Positions 1 through 10,738 are shown, counted from the stretch's first letter. The stretch is 64,000 nucleotides of DNA from Nitzschia sp. DOCU1 (GCA_951394045.1 OX595987.1:3906001-3970000), one strand, 5' to 3'. Made by a program: numbers and translations. The notes: a model not told the origin generated them from the sequence alone.

Positions 1-3000
1 CAGGATGCATTTGAGAGTCCTCTTGAAGACACATCTTTGCGCCCACATACGAACGATCGATTGAATCGCGATCGCAGAATGAAGAAATCGAATGTACCGC
101 TTCTGGTCTTCGCAGTTTCGACGAAGTTGTTTGTACTGGTTTCTAGCGATCGAGCAACGCACTAGGGATTGAAGTTGAACGATGGACCGTCGGGCTCTAG
201 CATGTCGCTTCCTTTGAAGTGAACAACGCCATTGAGACTGTAACCGGACCAAGCAGTTTCGACGTTGATTCAGCTGGGCGATTTTCTTTTTGGCAAGACA
301 GAAGCGCTGAAGTGACTGCAGGAGGATCGTAGCACGTTGAAGTTTCTTGTACCGGCCCCTCTGCAATGCTCCACGCCACTGCGACTGAAGTAAAACAGCG
401 TTCACGCGTCTTCGAACTAGCCACGCCCGAACAAGCCGTTGAATCTTTCGAGCATGCTTCACTTGTCGTGCCATTTGGTACAAGATCTTTCGTCCCCGTT
501 GACATTCGAACCGCTTACGTCCATGATGACCCCGCCATGTTTTCTGCACCGCGCTGGCTGCTGCATGAAAAATGAATCGCTGGTGTCGAACAACCTTGCC
601 TCGCACCAAGGCCTGAATCATGATGGCCGCGGCTCGTGCTTGAATCAGATAATCTCGGGCCAGTGAAGCCCGCCAAGCAGTCTGGATGGCAATAATGGTG
701 CATACTTTTCGATGGTAGACTCGTCGCGCTTTTTGTCCACGCAGAACTGTTTGGAGTTTAATGACGGAAGCAGCCGTACGAGATTTCACTTGTCGTGCCT
801 CCATCCCCCGAAGATATCTTTGAATATGCACCGCCGCCGAGAATCTGGAAGCAGAATGCGTGTTCCGATAGGCTCGCTGGATTCGTCGCGCGGCCTTGGT
901 TCGTCTTGCCTCTTGGTAAAGGAGACGCATGCCCCGCCGTTGTTGGTACTTTCTGTAGCAGGCATACCCCCGCCACAATCGTTGCAAAGCGACGCACGCC
1001 ACCACCCGATGATGCTTTCTCTTTCGAACCAGGCACCCTCGACAAGCGGCCTGTATCATCAGGACAGAGGCAACGACATAGGCACAGACTTCGCGGACTC
1101 GAGCGGCTCGTACGTGGGACTGAATCAAAATTGCCGCCCGACGCTTGGATTGATATCGCATAAAAGCTGCATGTCCCCTTATCGCTGCTTGAAGCTGAAC
1201 ACATGCTTGCCTTTGCCTGTCATACCTGGTTGACAGCAATGCGCTCTTCCACCATGCCTGTATCCGCATCGCAGACACGACATTCTCCTTATCCTGAGAA
1301 TTCAATCGTTGCAGCATCTTTCGAGCCAAAATGGACCTCACCAAGCGCTGCAATTCTATCACTCCTTCTAATTTCTTCGAATGAAATTTGCGCTCTCGGT
1401 GCCCTCGGTAGCAAGCTTGAATCATGGACGCCGAAGATCGTGATTCTTGATAAGACGCGCGCACAGTGGCAGATCGCCACGTTGATTGAAGTCGAACAGC
1501 AGCAAGTCGTTTCTTATTGTAACGCAGCCTTACAATAGTGCCTCGAAGACTTGCTTGAATAAGCCTAGTAGCCTCCAAGATCAGTAGGACTCGGCCGCGG
1601 ACCAAACATCCTCTGAAGGCTCGTTGCAAGAGCAATACCGTATCCCGCTGCAGTTGCAGATTTCGATGGACCCTCCATATCGCTTGAATAGCGGTCGCCG
1701 CCGATCGCTGCTGATGAAATCGCTTGCGAACCAAAAATCCACGGCAGTAACGCTGCACATTCTTGGCCGTCTGAACTTCCGTTGACACGTGTTTTTTAGT
1801 TTGAAGGGTTCTGGAGGCAAGCCACATTCTAACCGCGGACTGGATTAATATAGAAGCGACACGAGTCGTTTCATACCGTGTGAGCACGCTGCTCGTCCTC
1901 CAGCGGGCTTGAATCCGCACAGATGCCTGCCATTGGCGATCAAGCTCCTGGTCTAGCCTGATTTTTCGTATACATTGCTTGGCAAGTGCAGCTCGCAGAA
2001 TCGCTTGTAGAAAACGAACAGCATCAAGCTGCTCTTGGATTCGAACACGCTGTCGGTGACCTCGATATGCTGCCTGGATCATGATGGCTGTTGATCGCAA
2101 ATCCAAAAAGGCGGAGCGATCTTCTGATGCTCGCCATGCTGCTTGAATGCGGGTGGCTGAAGAGCTCCAATGGTATAGCAAGCGTTGGGCTTGAAGAGCA
2201 CGGGCCACACGTTGCATCTGCTTGGCAGCCACATTCATATTCAGGACTTTCTTGCGACAGAAATGAGCTCGAATGCGACTTTCAATCAGCAAGGCTGCCG
2301 CGGCCTGCCGCGTCACTAGAGTTCGTTGATGGGTGCCCCTCCAATTGGCTTGAATCATGCTGGCTGCGACTCGAGCATGCAGAAAAAATGAGCGGGCGAG
2401 GAACCCCCTCGAGAATGCTTGGATCAAAACAAGACGTGACAGAGAATGAAGATACCGTCGACGTGCATGGATTCGACGGACGAGAGATTGAATGGCCACA
2501 ATATTTCGCGCAACCTTCCGATACAAAGTTGCGATTTGAAAGCCTCGCCAGTTAGCTTGGATCCGAGTGGCTGCTAAATTCATGAGCGAAAAATACTTTT
2601 GCGTAGCACGGCGGCGCCATACAGATTGAATGACAGTGACGACCTGACGATGCCGATGGAAATGAATCTCGCAAGATCGCCGGCGCCAATTGCGTTGGAT
2701 AGCCATAGTAGACTTCCATGTTTCCTTGAAGTTCCGACTCGCATAGTAGGCACGCCAACTCGTTTGAATTTTGATCGCGCACGTCCACTGCTGCAAGAAG
2801 ATTTTCTTCTGCGCATGTTGACGATGAAGATGTTGAAGAGATGAAATGGCAGAGCGGAATTGAAGATAGCGGTTTCGGTGGGGACGAGATCGCCAAGAGG
2901 TTTGCAGGAATCTCGAGATACTGTGGGCAGCACGGAGATGCCGTCGCGCAGCGGCTTGACGTGCTGCTGCTTGTATCGATACAACAGAAAAACGGACAAG

Positions 3001-6000
3001 CTCCCAGCGCCTCCGCTCCAGTTTGCTTCGCCACAAAGATTGGATTTGAATGGCAGCTGCGATTGCATGCTGGAGAACTTTGTGGGCGCGCCAATGGTGT
3101 TGGATAGTACACGCAGCCATGCGCATTCGCAGGTACAGCCGCCGATAGACAAAGCGATGCCAGACAGCTTGAATTACAAACACTTTGCGATGTCTTCTAT
3201 ATCGCTGGAGTCCACGTAAGTAGGCTTGTACAATATTGTGGATGGCCAACGCAGCAGCCCTTCGTTCAATCCATTCTTGAGAAAGACTTCCGTCGGTTGC
3301 ACTCCAAGGTGTCGACAAGCTGCCGTTAGCATCATAAGGGTCCAACCAATTTTCTAATGAATACGTTTCCCGCAAGACGCGTCTAGCGTTCACCATATTG
3401 CTCTTGTGGCTGGATAACTCCTTAGAGCTTGAATGGCTTTTCGAGTGGGACATGGATTCCAAGGCCTTTCGAAGCTGTTCTTGCGAATCAGTGCTTTCCT
3501 GCAGCGCTGCGTCAAGCATTCGAAGACGAAACCAATTTTGAATGGTCACGGCCGCGCAATGCTGTTTGACAAGGGTCAAGTCCATCCATGTGGGATTGCC
3601 TTGAGTGGACGACGACGCTAGGGAATCACCATTATCGAGGAGTGACAACTCCTCTTCATTCCCACTATCGTCTAACAGGGACAGCAGCACAGCAGTATCG
3701 TCGGAACGTATCGCCTCAAGTGACTCACTATTGGGTTGACGGTCGCGGCCTTGGATGGCATCCCTGATTGAATTGGTAGCCACTTCCAGTAACTTCCATA
3801 CAAGGGCGGCCCGAACAAAGCGCCGGGCAATCTTTTGTGTACTCCAGGAACGCAAGATTCGACGACACTCTTTGGTTGACGCTTCCACCAAGACTGATAT
3901 AGTCGTTGGAATCTCGGAAAAGCCTGTTTCCCACGAGACAATAATATCAAACTCATCCATTTTCAAGCTTTGGCCAATGCAGGGATCATTTGACTTCCGG
4001 AGTGCAAGCTGTAGTAACTGCGATGTTTCAGACTGAACGATTTCCGTTTGGGGGGAAATCTCCACTTGACAAGATTCCATCAACAACATCGTTAGTTCGT
4101 GCTCAGCTTGGTATCGACGCCAGGCACTTTGAATAGAAACAGCTGCAACCTTGTGACTGTCGTTGACAGACTTAGTCTTAGACGCCGGTGAGCGACGGCT
4201 GATCTGAGCGCTGTACGGATCTTCCAAGACAAGTCCACCAGATGGTTCATCCAGCGAGAAAAAGCCAGAAGAGCCACGGCTACTACTTGTTGGGGCTGAC
4301 GGGATAGTGGCAGCAATTTCGGAAGTCTCAACAAACAGTCGTGACTTCGGTCCACGAGATGGAGATACACCAAACGATGCAGGAGACTTCTGAGCATTCT
4401 CTTCATCGGGAGTGGTAGTAACTTTGGTCGTTCTTCTTCTTGGGGTAGGGGCGGAGGAGAATCCTGGACCATACACTGAGTGTTTGCTAGGTGTGGACGT
4501 CATCTTTGGTGCCTCGACCAAAACGTCATCGATCCCTTCCAGCAAGTCCACCTCCTCTTCTTGGTTGTCTCCGTCGTCGTGCAAGTAAATCACGGCAGGA
4601 GTCGAGTCCTTGCGGCGCGCCTGACTCGTCAGCATTTTGGACAAATCAGCGTGTTGCTTTCCACTGTCCTCAACTCGTAAGGAGTCGCATCGCCTTGGAA
4701 GAGAACCATCGATCAAACGAATTTCCTTGGAAATGTTGTTGATTTCCTGTAAATCCTCGTCCAACGTTGTATCCGCCTCGGTGGGTTCTTCGTCGACGAT
4801 CAAAGGCTTCAAGGCGCCGCTGTTGTGAGAAGAGTACAGCTCTTTTCCAATATCTTCAATCTCTGCCAAGTCTTCGTCAATCGTCGTGTCCAAAACTGCC
4901 TCCTCTTCTTGGGAACGAAGTGATTCGCCAGAGTCCCTTGATCGAGAGTGACGGGAGTACAGTTCTTGCCCAATTTCTTCAATTTCTGCCAAATCTTCCT
5001 CGATCGTCGTCGTATCGATGGCTTCTTGGGAATGAAGTGATTCGTAGGGCAAGTCATCCAGTGTGTCATCAGACTGCAATTCACTGCCCTGAGCCAAGGT
5101 CGTTTGCGGACGGCTGGGCGATTCAAGCACATTCAGTTCCCTACCAAGCTCTTGAATTTCAGCCAAATCTTCCTCTAGAGTGGTAGTGGTAGCCTTCTCG
5201 AGCACGTGATCCGATACCGGATCTGGCAGAGCGCTGCTTCCACCCAGCTCGGCAACTACCTCCTCTAGAATGGCACCACTGCTGTCATCCTGCTGTTCCT
5301 CACTAACCTCGTCCTGCTGGGTCATGCTACTACTAGTAGCCGCCAGTAACGTTTCCCCGTCCGTACGATGCCATCGCATCGTATCATCATCAGTAGTCGT
5401 AGCCGCAGCGGTAGTGCTCGTTCGTGGACTATCTGCCAACAAGTCATCGAGCAATTCCAAAGCGTCCTCCATGGATCCCGGGTTAGGTAGAGTGGATAAT
5501 GGTCCAGCTGCTGTTGCTGCCATGGACGACAATCCACCTTTACTGCGACTGGACGTTGGTTTGGTAGCCGACGGAGTTCCTGTCGGTTTACTAGTGGAGG
5601 AGGGCTTGGGGGCGGGAGTAAACGCGGCGGGTGCCTTCCATAATGGTTCTGGCCGCTTGACATTTCGATACAGCCGATAGTACACGGAATCCTTTTGGTA
5701 CGGAATCCCTTGTTCTTGATGACTGGGAGTAGTGGACGAAGCAAAGGACAAGTCGTCAATGTCCACTTGCTCTGGCGCCGACAAACGGCGAGGAATCTTA
5801 CTACCAGTAGTAGTATCCGAATAAACTTGTAACCGATTCTTGTTGCGAGTGACAGAACTACCACCACCCCCTCCATCATCCTTTGTTGTCGGATTCTTCT
5901 TTGGGTGTGGACGCTGATGACGAGCTGGTGGTGACGTTAACACCATTTTGGGTGTATACGAGAGTCGTCGTGGTGCCGCAGAAGCAGGCGTTTCCGGACT

Positions 6001-6849
6001 GATCCATTCTTCTTGTTCGCGTTGTCGTTGACGTTCTTCCAAACGACGTTTCATTTCGGCACTTTCAATTCCCATTCGATACAAGCGATCAAAGACACTT
6101 TCTGTACTGCTAATTGTAGATATTGTACTGGTTCCATCCAACGAATCATCCGCATCATCTTCCAATGTTTGAAGAGGTACTCTTCTTCTTCGCGTTGTTG
6201 TGGTAGGAATAGAGGAAGTAAAGCGGGCGGCGGCTTGTCTCGTGAGGATCCTTCCACTGGCAGTCGTAGAAGCAGACTCCGCTACCCCACGAGGAGTCGT
6301 AGTCGCCACTTGACTCGGAGGCTGCTGGTCACTGCTATGGACGCTTTTTCGAGTGGATTTGGAAATGGACATGGTCACAGATGTTGCCGATGGTGTATCA
6401 TCTCCTCGTCCTCTGGTTGCTGACCACGTATGAGTTAATTGCTCTAGCTTTTCCAGTAAAGGCCCCGTGGGTGTCAGGGAACGTTGTTCCTTTTCACTCT
6501 GTGCTATAAAGGGTGTGGTAGATCTCCAAATGGCACTGATACTGGAATCTTCACTCAAATCATCATCCACAAGTTGTTGTTGTGGAAGGATGACGTTGTT
6601 ATTATTTTCGACAGAGTCCCCTGAAGAACGTATTAAATGATCACCAGAAGTTGCCGGCCGAGGACGTCGACGAGAGGATGATGTTGGGATTCTAGAAGAG
6701 AATGAAGCTGCTGGAGTCTTGGGTGTCTTGACTGATTCTTGTGCTTCCCGTCGTCGACGACGACGTCGTCGTTCTTCTAATTGTTGGTAGTGGTTCCGCA
6801 AAGCGGCAGAACTTTGAATTGCCACTTCACTACTTCGACTGCCCTTCAT
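1..6849 (-). CDS. Giant IQ-motif (calmodulin-binding) protein, N-terminal 2283 codons, cut by the left edge
   Basis: Reading the minus strand from the ATG at 6849, the frame has no stop in the rows checked (1-3720 and 6001-6849 codon by codon, the rest by partial translation), so the gene continues beyond base 1. Residues about 1-900 are low-complexity, Ser/Thr/Asp-rich, with an Arg-rich stretch near residue 25-35 and four copies of an acidic repeat (core TxLEEDLAEIxELGxEL) near residues 555, 612, 652 and 693. From about residue 904 the protein changes to basic helical sequence with roughly 25-30 IQ cores, dense from about residue 1200 to the edge; good examples read AAIMIQALVRGKVVR and AVQKTWRGHHGRKRF. 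IQ motifs bind calmodulin or myosin light chains, so a cytoskeletal or spindle scaffold (ASPM-like or myosin-neck-like) is possible. No CH, motor or ASH domain is visible in the part present, so the family is not assigned. No intron is needed. Confidence 0.88.
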   Translation of the reverse strand, partial: MKGSRSSEVAIQSSAALRNHYQQLEERRRRRRRREAQESVKTPKTPAASFSSRIPTSSSRRRPRPATSGDHLIRSSGDSVENNNNVILPQQQLVDDDLSEDSSISAIWRSTTPFIAQSEKEQRSLTPTGPLLEKLEQLTHTWSATRGRGDDTPSATSVTMSISKSTRKSVHSSDQQPPSQVATTTPRGVAESASTTASGRILTRQAAARFTSSIPTTTTRRRRVPLQTLEDDADDSLDGTSTISTISSTESVFDRLYRMGIESAEMKRRLEERQRQREQEEWISPETPASAAPRRLSYTPKMVLTSPPARHQRPHPKKNPTTKDDGGGGGSSVTRNKNRLQVYSDTTTGSKIPRRLSAPEQVDIDDLSFASSTTPSHQEQGIPYQKDSVYYRLYRNVKRPEPLWKAPAAFTPAPKPSSTSKPTGTPSATKPTSSRSKGGLSSMAATAAGPLSTLPNPGSMEDALELLDDLLADSPRTSTTAAATTTDDDTMRWHRTDGETLLAATSSSMTQQDEVSEEQQDDSSGAILEEVVAELGGSSALPDPVSDHVLEKATTTTLEEDLAEIQELGRELNVLESPSRPQTTLAQGSELQSDDTLDDLPYESLHSQEAIDTTTIEEDLAEIEEIGQELYSRHSRSRDSGESLRSQEEEAVLDTTIDEDLAEIEDIGKELYSSHNSGALKPLIVDEEPTEADTTLDEDLQEINNISKEIRLIDGSLPRRCDSLRVEDSGKQHADLSKMLTSQARRKDSTPAVIYLHDDGDNQEEEVDLLEGIDDVLVEAPKMTSTPSKHSVYGPGFSSAPTPRRRTTKVTTTPDEENAQKSPASFGVSPSRGPKSRLFVETSEIAATIPSAPTSSSRGSSGFFSLDEPSGGLVLEDPYSAQISRRSPASKTKSVNDSHKVAAVSIQSAWRRYQAEHELTMLLMESCQVEISPQTEIVQSETSQLLQLALRKSNDPCIGQSLKMDEFDIIVSWETGFSEIPTTISVLVEASTKECRRILRSWSTQKIARRFVRAALVWKLLEVATNSIRDAIQGRDRQPNSESLEAIRSDDTAVLLSLLDDSGNEEELSLLDNGDSLASSSTQGNPTWMDLTLVKQHCAAVTIQNWFRLRMLDAALQESTDSQEQLRKALESMSHSKSHSSSKELSSHKSNMVNARRVLRETYSLENWLDPYDANGSLSTPWSATDGSLSQEWIERRAAALAIHNIVQAYLRGLQRYRRHRKVFVIQAVWHRFVYRRLYLRMRMAACTIQHHWRAHKVLQHAIAAAIQIQSLWRSKLERRRWELVRFSVVSIQAAARQAAARRHLRAAHSISRFLQTSWRSRPHRNRYLQFRSAISSLQHLHRQHAQKKIFLQQWTCAIKIQTSWRAYYASRNFKETWKSTMAIQRNWRRRSCEIHFHRHRQVVTVIQSVWRRRATQKYFSLMNLAATRIQANWRGFQIATLYRKVARNIVAIQSLVRRIHARRRYLHSLSRLVLIQAFSRGFLARSFFLHARVAASMIQANWRGTHQRTLVTRQAAAALLIESRIRAHFCRKKVLNMNVAAKQMQRVARALQAQRLLYHWSSSATRIQAAWRASEDRSAFLDLRSTAIMIQAAYRGHRQRVRIQEQLDAVRFLQAILRAALAKQCIRKIRLDQELDRQWQASVRIQARWRTSSVLTRYETTRVASILIQSAVRMWLASRTLQTKKHVSTEVQTAKNVQRYCRGFLVRKRFHQQRSAATAIQAIWRVHRNLQLQRDTVLLLQRAFRGCLVRGRVLLILEATRLIQASLRGTIVRLRYNKKRLAAVRLQSTWRSATVRASYQESRSSASMIQACYRGHRERKFHSKKLEGVIELQRLVRSILARKMLQRLNSQDKENVVSAMRIQAWWKSALLSTRYDRQRQACVQLQAAIRGHAAFMRYQSKRRAAILIQSHVRAARVREVCAYVVASVLMIQAACRGCLVRKRKHHRVVACVALQRLWRGYACYRKYQQRRGMRLLYQEARRTKAARRIQRAYRNTHSASRFSAAVHIQRYLRGMEARQVKSRTAASVIKLQTVLRGQKARRVYHRKVCTIIAIQTAWRASLARDYLIQARAAAIMIQALVRGKVVRHQRFIFHAAASAVQKTWRGHHGRKRFECQRGRKILYQMARQVKHARKIQRLVRAWLVRRRVNAVLLQSQWRGALQRGRYKKLQRATILLQSLQRFCLAKKKIAQLNQRRNCLVRLQSQWRCSLQRKRHARARRSIVQLQSLVRCSIARNQYKQLRRNCEDQKRYIRFLHSAIAIQSIVRMWAQRCVFKRTLKCIL
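4715..5190 (-). repeat. Four in-frame acidic protein repeats in the giant IQ protein
   Basis: Four copies of a roughly 16-residue acidic helix with consensus T-[LI]-[DE]-E-D-L-[AQ]-E-I-x-x-[IL]-[GS]-[KRQ]-E-[LI] start near 5185, 5013, 4893 and 4770 (minus strand), about 40-57 residues apart. The connecting sequence is less conserved. They lie before the IQ region and probably form short amphipathic helices; their partner is unknown. Confidence 0.75.
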
Positions 6850-7587
6850 TCTTTTTGAATTCGTAGCAGCTATCCGCCAACCAGAAGCAACACAAATGTT
6901 CAAACTGTCTAACCCCCGTGATGTTGTTATTCGATTTGTAATTGAGGAACAACAGCAGCAGCAGACACCCCAGTAGTAAGGAAGGTTGTTCGGTTGCTTT
7001 CTTTTTGTCGAGAGGGGGAGAGATCTGCATGCCGTTTTTCGGTTGTGGCGTGGTTTTGAACGCGAAACCACGAGACACCAACGGGCAATATGTATCGTAG
7101 GTAGGAACCTAACATTTTTCGTGCATTAAATCATATGCAAAAATGGGAAACGTAGGTATCCGAAATAGATAAGGTATCGTTGAGACCACGAGTCGACTCT
7201 TTGGATACAACCGGCCAAGCCAGCAGAAACCGTTTCCAAATTTTCATATGTCGCCGGCCACAACACAAAAACCGTTACTTGGATCCTGCCACGAAGTGCA
7301 CCCAAACGTTCGCAGAAGGCGCGGCAAAAGCTCCATCCGACACGTGGTGGTGTCAACAAAAAGATCTCCTCGCTATCGTCGTGCCACACCGACAGATTCT
7401 TTCAACAACTATACTGCATCCGCACCCTTTCTGCTGTTGTTGTGGTTATTGTTTGGTCTCTGTTTGCCCTCTCAAAGTCACGTGTATCCATGATAGTAGT
7501 AGACTCTCATGTGACGACGTTTGGAATGTCGTGCGGATTGTAAAGCTGTGGTGCTAGCAGTAGCGCCGACACAAACAACGAAGAAGA
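6850..7587. other. Divergent intergenic region between the IQ-protein gene and the sulfotransferase gene
   Basis: Both flanking genes start here and read outward, so it should hold two promoters. I see no conserved ORF, repeat or RNA gene; the open frames have no recognisable domain and several use non-ATG starts. Confidence 0.5.
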
Positions 7588-8982
7588 ATGGTCGTCCAAC
7601 GACGAAGTATGCCCAAAGGTCCCCGCCATGGAAAATATGACAATTTGCTTCGAAAGCGTGGGTTTTCTTTGCTTGTTTTACTTTCGATTGCCATTACTGT
7701 CCTTTTGCATTCAGGGATGACGACGCAAATAGAACATCATTCGATCTTGAGCACCGACGACAACAACGCTCTGCAGATATTGCACTCACAGCCACAGCCG
7801 CCGCCGCTTCAGGAGCTCGCCCCCGTCTCCCAGCACGAGTCTACCGTATCTGCTCCTCCACGCTTTGACTTTTGTCATACTAGCACAAGATGCCGTCCGA
7901 TTCATCTGCATCAAGATTTAATGAGTTATGTGCACATTTCCAAGACGGCAGGCTCCTCTTGGATTCAGGAACTGAAACGACTTCATGGAATTTCCACTCG
8001 GAGTCGTTTACGTGATCGACCCGATTTGTTGGCCAAAACCAAATTATATCCTTTACGGAATTCGGCAGTGGAATATAGTGTCAAATATCAAGACTACAAG
8101 CTACAACGACACGGATATCCTCGAGGAAGCTACCTTCGTCTATTGACGTTGCGGAGCCCCCGTCATCACATGTGGTCCATGTTTCGACATTGTTACTATT
8201 CCGACTGGGGTCTCTATGCCACGCGAGGAACAGACTTTCCTCGAAATCATCCTGACGAAATTGTTTTAGATTTTCGAGACTGGTTATTGTCCTTTGCCAA
8301 TTCGACTGATCTACACCGCAACTTGGAGTATTATCATTGCTATCATCCAGCCAATTATCAATCCCGAGCCTTGGTAGTGGAAGATCCAGTACCCCACAAT
8401 GTCACTTCTCATTGGGAACCTAGCTTGAAAATTGCCAAGGATACGTATTGGGGTCTCGACTGGGTTTCCTTGACTGCCTTTTTTCATGAATCCAAGTGTC
8501 TCTTGTTTTATCGAATTTTATTGGGAAGCAATGCTACAGCAGAAGAAACGAGCACGACAATGGTGCAAGACTACGTCGAACAGTCATGTCGCTGTGGTGA
8601 CAATCCAGGACCTACGCTGGTGACCGCTAGTACCAAACCGTTGGAAAAGAATTATTTGCAAGATATTCAAGACGCTCATGGCTCCAAAGGTGCTGGTGGA
8701 AGTGGTCGTCGCTCGACCATGCTCGATTTGCCGGCCGATATTTTGCAACTGATCAATATTTTGACGCGAGTAGATCGCGAGCTTTACAGGATGGCGCTAG
8801 GGCAATTCCTAAAGGAAATGCATTGGCTCGAGTTTGGATTGGGACGTCGAGTCTTGTGCGATTCGGTTCTCCACCAATGGCAAGACGAGCTAGCCTATCT
8901 CAATGTGAGTCTCAAAGAGCTCTATCATTACCATGGCAGTAACGGCGACGGCGACAGTAGGAACGAAGAACCTATAGGGTAG
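7588..8982 (+). CDS. Type II membrane sulfotransferase-like protein
   Basis: 464 aa, starting at the ATG at 7588. A basic N-terminus is followed by one hydrophobic segment (about residues 25-43), typical of a Golgi signal anchor. The lumenal part has the two PAPS-binding signatures of carbohydrate sulfotransferases: a 5'-phosphosulfate loop HISKTAGSSW at residues 116-125 and a 3'-phosphate motif LRSPRHHMWS at about 188-197, where Arg and Ser are the key positions. Such enzymes transfer sulfate from PAPS to glycans or glycolipids; the acceptor cannot be told from sequence. Several Cys residues and N-x-S/T sites (NST, NVT, NAT) fit a secretory location. There is no intron. The gene converges with the flavin-reductase gene downstream. 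Confidence 0.8.
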   Translation: MVVQRRSMPKGPRHGKYDNLLRKRGFSLLVLLSIAITVLLHSGMTTQIEHHSILSTDDNNALQILHSQPQPPPLQELAPVSQHESTVSAPPRFDFCHTSTRCRPIHLHQDLMSYVHISKTAGSSWIQELKRLHGISTRSRLRDRPDLLAKTKLYPLRNSAVEYSVKYQDYKLQRHGYPRGSYLRLLTLRSPRHHMWSMFRHCYYSDWGLYATRGTDFPRNHPDEIVLDFRDWLLSFANSTDLHRNLEYYHCYHPANYQSRALVVEDPVPHNVTSHWEPSLKIAKDTYWGLDWVSLTAFFHESKCLLFYRILLGSNATAEETSTTMVQDYVEQSCRCGDNPGPTLVTASTKPLEKNYLQDIQDAHGSKGAGGSGRRSTMLDLPADILQLINILTRVDRELYRMALGQFLKEMHWLEFGLGRRVLCDSVLHQWQDELAYLNVSLKELYHYHGSNGDGDSRNEEPIG

Positions 8983-9389
8983 GTAATTATGGCTACTCAA
9001 TTTAGCCTGACCTGCCTCTTCCCTTCCTGCGACAAGGCCACATGGCTGCTCAAAGAGAGCCGGGTGCTCCGTCTCCGATAAGTGGCAGTTGGGGTCGTGA
9101 GGGTCGTTCTCCAGCCAACACACGACGCGTCCTCCAAACAGAACTGGAAGTGGCTGTCGTCTCATCCCGAGGCTACCCCATTCACTAGTCCTTCTAATGC
9201 GCCGCCATTTTGCTCAACATATTGGATAGGAGCAAGCCAACATAGTATCGCTCGTTTTTATGCAGGTTGGTTTATTTCGAAAACGGACTTGCTTGGTTCC
9301 TTTGTTATCACGGCTGCTAAGGGTAGTGTTACGCGAACAAGTTCATGTTCAGCAGCATCATTTGAGAGAAGATTCCAAAATTAACTTAA
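8983..9389. other. Convergent 3' intergenic region
   Basis: Lies between the 3' ends of the sulfotransferase-like gene (+) and the flavin-reductase-like gene (-). No additional gene is supported. Confidence 0.5.
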
Positions 9390-10244
9390 CTACGACACTT
9401 GTGGCCTAGGAATATCTACAATCTCTCCCAGCGTCGTATACAAGTTGCCTCCTAATCGCCCTAATGGCTTGAGTTTCGTAGTGTCCACCATTGGTTTCAT
9501 GGGGTCAAAGCCGGGTACCAGGAGCGTGTCGTCCACATGGATCCGAACCACCTGTGCCAAAATTATATCGGTCGTTTCCACGCCCGAGTTAGGATTTGTG
9601 ACAGGATGCAAATGTACGACTTGACATTCGTAGACAACTCCCGCTTCTTTGACGCGAGGCGCTTGGACGACCTGACAATCCGCTTTGGTCATGCCGGATT
9701 CGACATATTCGTCCACGTGGGGTGGGAATGCCCCACAGGAATGATTGGCGGCATCCAAATACCATTCACTCACAATTTGAACTGAAAATTCGTTCGAGGC
9801 GGCAATATTGGCAATAGAATCCTTGCGCTGTCCATTTCGATTCCGACAAAATCCAATAGCAATCATGGGAGGATCGTGTCCGACGCAACCAAAATAGGAA
9901 AAAGGAGAGACATTATCAATGCCAGTAGTTGGATTTTTCGAGCTCACCAAAGCAATAGGTCGGGGTGTCACGGTCGAAATCATGAGATTGTACGCCGATG
10001 TCAATTTTAGGGGATCAAAGGTATGAATTTTGCTTCCAAATGATAAAGACGGGAGTGTCGGCTTTTGACCAGGGGTGTAGGCTGGTCGGCCCGCCAAGGA
10101 CGCAGACGAGCGCCCAAGTTGTTGCCAATAGCGTCCCAGAAAAGTGCCAGCGGCCATGCCGATTCCAATCCCGACGGCGGCGGCAGTGGACACACTTAGT
10201 GAGCCGCCGACTCCTATAAGCGACGAAGCATTGCTTTCCCCCAT
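9390..10244 (-). CDS. Flavin reductase-like, FMN-binding split-barrel protein
   Basis: 284 aa from the ATG at 10244. After a Gly/Ala-rich hydrophobic stretch (about residues 17-38, a possible membrane anchor or targeting segment) comes a complete flavin-reductase-like domain, about residues 75-275. Diagnostic segments are TPRPIALVSS (start of the barrel), NVSPFSYFG, and the FCRNRNGQRKDSIANI region that contacts the FMN phosphate in this family. Members reduce flavins or act as flavoproteins in oxygenase systems; the small FMN-binding split-barrel proteins have varied roles, so the exact reaction is not assigned. It converges with the sulfotransferase-like gene and diverges from the plastid membrane protein gene at 10739. 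Confidence 0.82.
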   Translation of the reverse strand: MGESNASSLIGVGGSLSVSTAAAVGIGIGMAAGTFLGRYWQQLGRSSASLAGRPAYTPGQKPTLPSLSFGSKIHTFDPLKLTSAYNLMISTVTPRPIALVSSKNPTTGIDNVSPFSYFGCVGHDPPMIAIGFCRNRNGQRKDSIANIAASNEFSVQIVSEWYLDAANHSCGAFPPHVDEYVESGMTKADCQVVQAPRVKEAGVVYECQVVHLHPVTNPNSGVETTDIILAQVVRIHVDDTLLVPGFDPMKPMVDTTKLKPLGRLGGNLYTTLGEIVDIPRPQVS

Positions 10245-10738
10245 CGCCGCGCTGCTGGCAATTCGGAAAGAAGGAGAATGGTACTGCTGTGCGGCCGGCT
10301 ACTCAAAAGGGCAATGTTATCGACAGAGCTGTACAACAAATGCACGGTTGCGGGGGTTGTAGCCATCAATGTGATGGATAAGAAGTCAAGAGTAGTAGAG
10401 AAGTTGTCGAATTGTTGGATGGTCGACGACGTCGACGCGACGTGGTGGTAGTCCTTCCGAGAAAGTAAGCAGAAGTAGAAACTTCAATCCGAGCGGAGAG
10501 CAAAGTAAGCCTTTATGTATCGTACATATACATTAGCATGGGCACTATCGTACAAAGTCGGAAGTCGCACGGACGGACGCAAACGTCATCGATCGACGTC
10601 GGGATCTCACGATGAGAGGATCTGATCTTCATGATGCCGACCATGGGCTTTGCTGCTCTGCACTTCTCACGGTGATCAACCACACCGTCGCTTCACAAAG
10701 TTATCCATCGTATCGGTCGATTATTGAGAGAGTTGAGG
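10245..10738. other. Divergent intergenic region
   Basis: Shared upstream region of the flavin-reductase-like gene (-) and the plastid membrane protein gene (+). An open frame at 10612-10884 covers its right part but overlaps the next gene in another frame and shows no domain. No repeat was seen. Confidence 0.45.

Noticed and set aside
758..1204. Minus-strand open frame of 148 aa
   Set aside because: Out of frame with the continuous IQ-protein reading; no domain.
2552..3152. Overlapping minus-strand frames of 186 and 190 aa
   Set aside because: Shadows of the IQ-protein frame.
1..3600. Recurring GCTTGAAT octamers resembling a DNA repeat or CRISPR-like array
   Set aside because: They fall in one codon frame and encode I-Q-A of IQ motifs on the minus strand; spacing is irregular and flanks differ.
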